Shown: positions 1 through 5,800 of the stretch, in pieces
How positions within the stretch are numbered: the first letter of the stretch is position 1
Layout: each line of letters opens with the position of its first letter
Source of the DNA: Eubacteriales bacterium
Lineage (GTDB): Bacteria; Bacillota; Clostridia; Christensenellales; CAG-138
Assembly (NCBI GenBank): GCA_028701165.1
Contig: JAQVRG010000082.1
Coordinates: forward strand, 1-6,873
Length of the DNA: 6,873 nt
Direction: 5' to 3'
Translations under genes and position numbers: made by a program
The notes under the pieces: model-generated
Told to the model about the DNA's origin: nothing
Databases searched by the model: none
Seen by the model: the letters and a program-made list of their open reading frames with translations, nothing else

Positions 1-898
1 TCTGCGGCGTTTTCCCCTCGCGTATGAGATTGCGGATCGCGTCGTTGACCATCATCACCTCGCAGGCGAGCACGCGCCCACCCCCGATCTTCTTAACAAG
101 CTGCTGGGATATGACGGCCTTGAGGGTCATGGAAAGCTGCATGGCGATCTGCTTTTGCTGCCCTTCGGGGAAAACGTTGACGATGCGGTCCATGGAATCC
201 GCCGCCGAGTTCGTATGCAGCGTGGAAAACACCAAATGCCCCGTTTCCGCTGCTGTCAGCGCCGTTTCGATGGTGTTGAGATCGCGCATTTCGCCTATGA
301 GTATCACGTCCGGGTCCTCGCGCAACACCGCCCGAAGACCCGCCGCGTAGGACGCCGTGTCCTTGCCGATCTCACGCTGGTTGATCACGCACTTGTCCGG
401 CGTGTAGATGTATTCGATGGGGTCCTCCAGCGTGATGATATGATCCGTGCGCGTATGGTTGACCTCGTCGAGCATGGCGGCCAAGGTCGTGGATTTGCCG
501 GAACCCGTTTCGCCTGTGATCAAGACGATGCCACTATGCAGCAAAGGCAGCGTCAGCACGGCGGGCGGAAGCCCCAAATCGTGCACGTTGGGAATCTTGT
601 CGCTCAATATGCGAACGGCGGAGGAAACGTGTCCCTGCTGGCGGAAAAGATTGACGCGCACGCGCACGTCGTCATAGCTGTCCGCAAGGTCCAGTTCGCC
701 GATGCGCAACATCTCCTCATAACGATCTCCCGCAAGCTGGCGCGCAAGCGCCTCGCATTGCTCGTGCGTCAGCGGCTCCGGGCGCATATCGGCAAGATCG
801 CCGCTCAAACGGTACTTAGGCGGCAGTCCGCATACAAGATGCACATCGGACGCGCCCGCGGCGGCCGCCGCCGCGATGATGGAGCGAACATCGTTCAT
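1..898 (-). CDS. pilT: Type IV pilus retraction ATPase PilT (C-terminus cut off by window edge)
   Basis: This is a hexameric secretion-type ATPase that acts at the cytoplasmic base of the type IV pilus and powers pilus retraction (twitching, DNA uptake, surface sensing). The 299 codons in the window begin MNDVRSIIAA. Residues 16-36 carry the ASDVHL...PPKYRLSGDL segment typical of the PilT N-terminal domain. Walker A is GETGSGKST at 129-137, the Asp box ITLEDPIEY at 155-163, Walker B VILIGEMRD at 198-206, and the His box TGHLVFSTLHT at 219-229 (H221, H228). AIRNLIRE at 287-294 is the signature that separates retraction ATPases from PilB-type extension ATPases. PilT proteins are usually about 345-350 residues, so roughly 50 residues lie beyond position 1. 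The start is fixed by an AGGAGG six bases upstream. It lies 32 bases after the pilB stop with no terminator seen, so the two genes are probably one operon. The frame is intact and no key residue is missing. Confidence 0.96.
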   Translation of the reverse strand, partial: MNDVRSIIAAAAAAGASDVHLVCGLPPKYRLSGDLADMRPEPLTHEQCEALARQLAGDRYEEMLRIGELDLADSYDDVRVRVNLFRQQGHVSSAVRILSDKIPNVHDLGLPPAVLTLPLLHSGIVLITGETGSGKSTTLAAMLDEVNHTRTDHIITLEDPIEYIYTPDKCVINQREIGKDTASYAAGLRAVLREDPDVILIGEMRDLNTIETALTAAETGHLVFSTLHTNSAADSMDRIVNVFPEGQQKQIAMQLSMTLKAVISQQLVKKIGGGRVLACEVMMVNDAIRNLIREGKTPQ

Positions 899-904
899 AA
901 TCTT

Positions 905-910
905 CCTCCT
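905..910 (-). promoter_or_regulatory. Ribosome binding site of pilT
   Basis: On the minus strand this reads AGGAGG, a perfect Shine-Dalgarno core, six bases before the ATG at 898-896. It lies inside the short pilB-pilT gap and supports both the chosen pilT start and independent re-initiation of translation within a shared transcript. Confidence 0.9.
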
Positions 911-930
911 AGGATCAACACAAAGCGCCG

Positions 931-2616
931 TTATACCACGGTGGAATTGATGGTGCGCACGGCGTCCTCCACGGTGGTAACGCCTGCGAGCACCAGCTTG
1001 CGGCATTGCGCCGCGAGCGTGACAAAGCCGTTTTTGCCGGCGATCCTCTCGATCTCGTTTTGCCGCGCGCCAGCGGACACCGCAAGGCGCATATCCCGGT
1101 CGATCACCAATATCTCAAATACGCCCACGCGGCCGCGATAGCCCGTGTGGAAGCAATCCGGGCAGCCTTTGCCTCTATAGAGCGTGGGCGGCGTATCGGT
1201 TTTTACGCCGATAGACGCAAGCTCCTCGGCCGAGGGGATGTACGCCTGCTTGCAATGCGGGCATATGCGGCGCACCAAGCGCTGCGAGATCACGCCCTTG
1301 AGCGCACTTGCTATAAGATACGGCTCCACGTCCATATCCTCCAAGCGGTCGATGCTGGTGATGGCGTCGTTGGTGTGCAGCGTGGATATGACCAAATGTC
1401 CCGTAAGCGCCGCGCGCATGGCGATCTCCGCCGTTTCATTGTCTCGTATCTCGCCTACGCACACGATATCCGGATCCTGACGGAGTATGGAGCGCAGACC
1501 CGAAGCGAAGGTCATGCCCGTTTTCTCGTTGATCTGCACCTGATTGACGCCCGTCATCTGGTATTCCACAGGATCCTCCAGCGTCACGAGGTTGACCGTT
1601 TCGCGGTTCAGCTCCTGAATCATGGTATACATGGTGGAGGATTTGCCCGAGCCCGTCGGCCCTACGATCAAGATCACGCCGCTTGTGTTGCTAAGCAGGT
1701 GATCGTATTTATCAAGATCCTCGCCCGTAAGGCCTATGCTCTTTTTATTGAGCATGCCGCCGGATTTATCGAGCAGGCGCAGCACCATCTTCTCGCCGAA
1801 GATGGTGGGGAGCGTAGACGCGCGCACGTCGATATCCGTTTGCTTCACGCGCACGTTCGCGCGCCCGTCCTGCGGCACCTTGCGCTCGGCGATATCCATG
1901 CCGCACATGACCTTCAAGCGCGCGATCACAGCGTTCTCAAGGTTTTTGGGCACGGTGAGCGTATTGCGCATCATGCCGTCCACGCGCATGCGCACATACA
2001 GATTCTCCTCGCGGGGCTCAAGATGGATATCCGAAGCGCGCTCGGATACGGCGCGCTCGATGATGGAATTGACAAGGCGCACCGTGGGCGCCGATTGCAC
2101 ATCCTCGCTGGTCGCCGCGGCCTGCGCGGCGCTCGCGCGCTCCGCCTCGACCTCCAGCTTCATTTCCTCGATGGCGCGCGCCGCACCCTCGTTGCCGTAG
2201 AGCACGATGATCGCGCGATCCACCGCCTCCTGCGTGGCGATCATGGGTACGATCTTTTTCCGGGTCGCCGCCTTCACGTCGCCTATGGCCATAAAGTTGA
2301 GCGGATCGGTCATGGCGATATACAGCGTGTCCTTAACAAGCTTAATGGGCACGAGATTGTATTTTTTCGCTATGTTGCGGGATACAAGCTTCGCCATCTC
2401 GGACGGGATCATGTATTTGGTCAAATCGATGAACTCGATGCCAAGCTGCATGGTCAGCGATTCGATAAGCTGCTTCTCGGTGATGAAGCCGTTTTGGATC
2501 AAAACGGTGCCAAGACGCTCCTTGCTCTGCTTTTGAAGCTGCAAAGCCTCGTCAAGCTGCGCGTCGGATATGACGCCTACAGAGACCAGCAAATCGCCCA
2601 AGCGTTGATAAGACAT
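931..2616 (-). CDS. pilB: Type IV pilus extension (assembly) ATPase PilB / GspE family
   Basis: This is the cytoplasmic motor ATPase that powers pilin polymerisation, working on the inner-membrane platform protein PilC. The product is 561 residues, close to the usual PilB length. Residues 1 to about 140 form the T2SSE N-terminal (MshEN-like) domain, starting MSYQRLGDLLVSVGVI. An Ala/Glu-rich linker follows at about 150-175, then SDIHLEP at 195-201. Walker A GPTGSGKSS is at 319-327, the Asp box VTLEDPVEY at 344-352, Walker B DPDIVCVGEIRD at 381-392, and the His box TGHLVISTLHTND at 405-417. Two CxxC pairs, C452/C455 and C485/C488, form the tetracysteine zinc site of PilB/GspE and are absent from PilT. 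The frame stays open 39 codons further upstream, but that stretch crosses the predicted promoter and does not resemble the family. The ATG at 2616 matches the domain start; an in-frame ATG at 2628 and GTGs between them are alternatives. GspE of a type II secretion system is the close alternative, but the adjacent PilT favours pili. Confidence 0.96.
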   Translation of the reverse strand: MSYQRLGDLLVSVGVISDAQLDEALQLQKQSKERLGTVLIQNGFITEKQLIESLTMQLGIEFIDLTKYMIPSEMAKLVSRNIAKKYNLVPIKLVKDTLYIAMTDPLNFMAIGDVKAATRKKIVPMIATQEAVDRAIIVLYGNEGAARAIEEMKLEVEAERASAAQAAATSEDVQSAPTVRLVNSIIERAVSERASDIHLEPREENLYVRMRVDGMMRNTLTVPKNLENAVIARLKVMCGMDIAERKVPQDGRANVRVKQTDIDVRASTLPTIFGEKMVLRLLDKSGGMLNKKSIGLTGEDLDKYDHLLSNTSGVILIVGPTGSGKSSTMYTMIQELNRETVNLVTLEDPVEYQMTGVNQVQINEKTGMTFASGLRSILRQDPDIVCVGEIRDNETAEIAMRAALTGHLVISTLHTNDAITSIDRLEDMDVEPYLIASALKGVISQRLVRRICPHCKQAYIPSAEELASIGVKTDTPPTLYRGKGCPDCFHTGYRGRVGVFEILVIDRDMRLAVSAGARQNEIERIAGKNGFVTLAAQCRKLVLAGVTTVEDAVRTINSTVV

Positions 2617-2621
2617 AGACA

Positions 2622-2626
2622 CCACC
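2622..2626 (-). promoter_or_regulatory. Probable ribosome binding site deciding the pilB start
   Basis: Minus-strand GGTGG lies five bases before the ATG at 2616-2614. It is a weaker match to the Shine-Dalgarno consensus than those of pilT or the plus-strand gene. The upstream ATG at 2628 has no recognisable site in front of it. Several start codons are packed here (ATG, GTG, GTG, then ATG four codons later), so the exact N-terminus is uncertain by up to four residues. Confidence 0.5.
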
Positions 2627-2640
2627 ATACCGTTTGAAAT

Positions 2641-2659
2641 CAATCTTAGCAATCTAAGA
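2641..2659. repeat. Tandem 9-base repeat that is also a 6-bp hairpin, in the pilB leader
   Basis: Plus-strand caatcttag (2641-2649) is followed at once by caatctaag (2650-2658), matching at 8 of 9 positions. The single difference makes tcttag (2644-2649) and ctaaga (2654-2659) a perfect 6-bp inverted repeat with a 4-base loop. It sits between the predicted pilB -10 box and the start codon, beginning a few bases after the expected transcript start. It could be an operator or a hairpin at the 5' end of the mRNA; the stem is short and AT-rich, so an RNA role is less sure. Confidence 0.6.
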
Positions 2660-2671
2660 CAGGTTACTTGT

Positions 2672-2699
2672 ATTATACATACTTTCGTCGATTTTTGAA
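2672..2699 (-). promoter_or_regulatory. Predicted sigma-A-type promoter for pilB-pilT
   Basis: On the minus strand a perfect -10 box TATAAT (2677-2672) lies 16 bases downstream of a -35-like TTCAAA (2699-2694, 4 of 6 to TTGACA). Transcription would start near 2665, giving a leader of about 50 bases before the pilB ATG. It is placed upstream of the first gene of the pilB-pilT pair in an AT-rich gap, as expected for the operon promoter. Confidence 0.6.
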
Positions 2700-2733
2700 A
2701 GAAAAATACGCCGGAATTGCAAAATGCGTCCAT

Positions 2734-2757
2734 TAAATTGCGATTATAGACAATTTA
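2734..2757. repeat. Operator-like inverted repeat over the plus-strand -35 box
   Basis: TAAATTG (2734-2740) and CAATTTA (2751-2757) are perfect reverse complements separated by 10 bases, with half-site centres 17 bases apart. The left half covers the first three bases of the predicted -35 box (2738-2743), and the right half ends just before the TG of the extended -10. This is the position and shape expected for a dimeric repressor site. It may also influence the divergent pilB promoter, whose -35 box is about 35 bases away. No regulator gene is in the window, so the protein partner is unknown. Confidence 0.5.
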
Positions 2758-2766
2758 TGCTATACT
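2738..2766 (+). promoter_or_regulatory. Predicted sigma-A-type promoter for the giant prepilin gene
   Basis: TTGCGA (2738-2743, 4 of 6 to TTGACA) is separated by 17 bases from TATACT (2761-2766), and TG at 2758-2759 supplies an extended -10 (TGCTATACT). Transcription would begin near 2773, leaving a leader of about 80 bases. The two predicted -35 boxes of the divergent promoters are 38 bases apart, so both polymerases and any regulator share one short control region. Confidence 0.6.
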
Positions 2767-2833
2767 TTCCTAAATATATGACGAGATATGAGAACGAGGC
2801 TATCTGTCTCCTTGCGCGAAAACATGTTTATGC

Positions 2834-2839
2834 AGGAGG
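2834..2839 (+). promoter_or_regulatory. Ribosome binding site of the giant prepilin gene
   Basis: AGGAGG is the only strong Shine-Dalgarno match upstream of the prepilin signal. It lies 14 bases before the ATG at 2854 and 11 bases before an in-frame TTG at 2851, so the TTG may be the true start (one extra residue). In-frame ATGs at 2788, 2824 and 2830 lie before the site and cannot use it. The choice does not affect the mature protein, which begins after the cleavage site. Confidence 0.65.
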
Positions 2840-2853
2840 ATCGTTTACCTTTG

Positions 2854-5800
2854 ATGCACGATAGAAGCGTCCAAGCGACAGCGCGCCGGCGGCAAACGCA
2901 ACGCGGCTTTACGCTGATAGAGCTGCTGATCGTCGTCGCCATCGTGGTCGTGCTGGCGGCCGTCGCCATCCCCATGATCAATCAAAGCAAAAACGATCTG
3001 GAAAGCGCGGAGCTGGACGCCGTCGCGCGGCAGATCTTCATCGCCGCGCAGAACAAAAGCACCGCCATGGTCGCTTTGGGTACGTTTGACGATTTTGACG
3101 CCGGCAGGGAAGCCGCTATTCTTCCCGACGGCCTTAATGAAAACGGCGAATACCATTACGCCGGGCATACCTACCTAGCCAAATCGTATCTGGAAATCCT
3201 TCCCGCGGGCGCTATCAGCAGTAATGTGCTGACCGATCAGTATTACATAGAATATAACGCCAAAACCGGCGACATCTACGGCGTTTTCTACGGCAAAAAC
3301 GGCTTTGATTACGCGGAAGCCGTCCTTTTGCGCGCCGAATCGCACCGAAAGACCAAGGGCGGCGTAGGCATCGGCTACTTTGGCGGCGCCGTGGGCGCCG
3401 GTATGGAGGCTGTGCGCACGCAAACGCCCGACTTCACGCTCGTAAACGGGGAAGAACTCTACGTCCGCTTCGCGCGCATCGACGAAGGAACCGTCTATAC
3501 GCTCACCGTCGCGGACGCCACGTCGCCGCAAACGGAGCCGCTTTATTTCCGCATCGATACAAACGACCTTATCGGAAGCCGTATCGGCAGCGAGCCTAAC
3601 GTTTCCGGCGCGGTGGTAAAGCTGCCTTTTAAGGAGGACGTCGACGGTTCCCTCTGCATCCTGCTCGACAGCCTTGACAACAGCGCCGATCCCAACTTTT
3701 CAAGCCGCCGCTTCAAGGATAATTTCACGGATGGAAACGGCAATGCGCTGCTTACGCCCGGGCATGATCTCTATCTCAGCGGCAAAGCGCAAAAGGCGGC
3801 GGACGAAGAGAAAAAGATACTGTATTTGGAGTCCGACAGCGTATCCTATTTCACCAACAGCCTTTTTGACAGCGCGCTAAGAGAAAAGGAACAAAACGAA
3901 AGCGTCGGCGTGCATAACTTCCGCCATTTGCAGAACTTGGACGCGGCTTCGGGTTACAAGCCCACGACCGCCTTGTTTGAAGCGCGGCTCACGGCGCGTT
4001 TGGACTGGAAGGACGCCGACGCGCGTAAAGCCACGGTGGGCTATACAGCGCCTGATACGCTGACGGCCATTTCCAACGACGCGCTGCTCGTCTTTGACGG
4101 ACAGGGCAACGCGATCGAAAACGCGCCGCTTAGCGCCAATCAAAACGGCGCTTCCACAGACGGGACGGCAGGGCTTTTCGGCGTTTTCACCGGACGGAAG
4201 GATAGCGCGATCAAGCGCGTTCGGCTCGTGGATCCCGTGCTTGCGCCCGCGCAAAATGCCGCTGTAACGCACGCCGGCTTGCTCGCGGGCAGAGTGGACG
4301 GCAACCATGCGGCGATCACGGACTGCCGCGTTTTCGCCACGGCATCCGGCGGTGCGGCCAATGCCGAATGCGCGGCGATCCTGCCAAAGAGCGTTCTGTA
4401 CGCGGGCGGGCTTATCGGCGCCATGCAGGGCGGTACGGTAACGGATTGCTTTGCGGCGATGCCCGTGATCCGGCTCTTGGACGACGCGCCAACAGAAAGC
4501 CGTTATCTTGGCGGTTTGATCGGCGCGGCCAAAGCCGCCGCGCTGGAGCGCTGCTACGCCAACACCGGCCTGCTGAACTGCGTCATGGGCGGCGAAAAGG
4601 ACAAGCTCGGCGGCCTGATCGGCCTTGCCGACGGCGGCAAATGCGGCGCGTGCTACGCCTCCGGCGTGCTCGATCTCGACGGCGCAAGGGAAAGCTGCCA
4701 GTTAAGCGGCTTTGCCAATGTGCAAAACAACCCGGCTTTCACATCCTGCTATACCGTCGTAACCTATGGAGAAAGCTTATACGCGCCCGCTTTTATCAAC
4801 CCCGCCAATAACGGCACGCGCGTCAACAACGGCGCAAAGGTCTACGCTTTCGCGGACGCGCCAAAGGGCGCAAGCGCGGACGGGCGCTTTTACCTGCGCA
4901 CGGACGGCGTCACCGAATTTTGCACAGACGACGGGCAAACCTACGGCGAGGGTCTCTCTTATGACGCGATGAAATCCGAAAGCCTTCGCGCGCGCTTTTC
5001 CGACGCGCGCTGGGCAAACGCCGACGCCGCGCACACGCATGCGTATGCCGCCGCCGCGACGGGTCTATATCCCTTCCCCATCCCGACAGGCACGGCAACA
5101 AGCGCCGTCACGCCCTATCCCATCGATCACTACGGCGACTGGCCGGCGCGGCAGGGCGAAAAGTATCTAGCCTATTACGAAAAATATAAAAACGGTCAAT
5201 ACGGCTTTTTCGCCGGAAACGGCGTTGAAATCGATACGCTGCAAGACAGCGCGGACGCTGCGGTCGTCGAGGACGGCTACGCGGTGCTTTGCGAACAAAC
5301 CGACCCCGCGCCCACGCTTGCATACGTCACGTCGGCCGGTCTTCGCACGGCGGCGCTTACGAACAGCGGGCAGCTCGTCGGCGCTACGCTGACGGCAGAC
5401 GCTCAGGCGCACACCTATAGGGCGTGGTGCTTCCCGGCGGAAGCCTTGCGCGCAAGCGTCGCGCAGAAGCAGCCCGCTACGGCAAAGGACAGCTATTTCC
5501 ATGTGTTCGCGGCGGGCGGCTATCGCCTCTTTGCCAACCCGAATTTTGCAAAATACGTCGTTAACGGGCTGGACGCTCTACCCGGGGTATCCTATGAGCC
5601 TACGCGCATCGTGCTGCGCACCTCGCGCCAGCTTCACAGGCTCAGCCTGCCCGCGCAGAACGTCTACTGGGACAGGGCGTTTTCGCAGGAGCGCCGCATC
5701 GATTTCGTTACCTATCCCGCGCAGGTCACGGATCAGCCCATGCCGCAGCCTATAGGCAACAGCGCCGTCCCCTTCACGGGCATATTCGACGGCAACCGAA

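Noticed and set aside
899..930. A terminator or separate promoter between pilB and pilT
   Set aside because: The 32-base gap has no inverted repeat with a T-run and no -10/-35 pair, only the pilT ribosome binding site.
155..1141. A 328-codon plus-strand open frame across pilT and the end of pilB
   Set aside because: Antisense to pilT and running through the pilT-pilB gap; Arg/His-rich composition and no recognisable motif. It is a shadow frame.
1006..2637. A 543-codon open frame on the plus strand covering nearly all of pilB
   Set aside because: It is antisense to an unmistakable pilB with every motif intact. The translation is a His/Arg/Ala-rich string without domain features, as expected from the complementary frame of a GC-rich gene.
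2617..2733. Extending pilB 39 codons upstream to an ATG at 2733
   Set aside because: The extension would cross the predicted -10/-35 boxes and repeats, is AT-rich, and does not match the N-terminal domain, which begins at MSYQRLGD.
2743..2748. A second minus-strand TATAAT that could be another pilB -10 box
   Set aside because: No acceptable -35 box lies 16-18 bases upstream, and it falls within the spacer of the plus-strand promoter.
2617..2853. A cyclic-di-GMP or other riboswitch in front of either gene, as known for some clostridial pilus genes
   Set aside because: The predicted leaders are only about 50 and 80 bases, and I see no conserved riboswitch core or terminator-type stem with a U-run.
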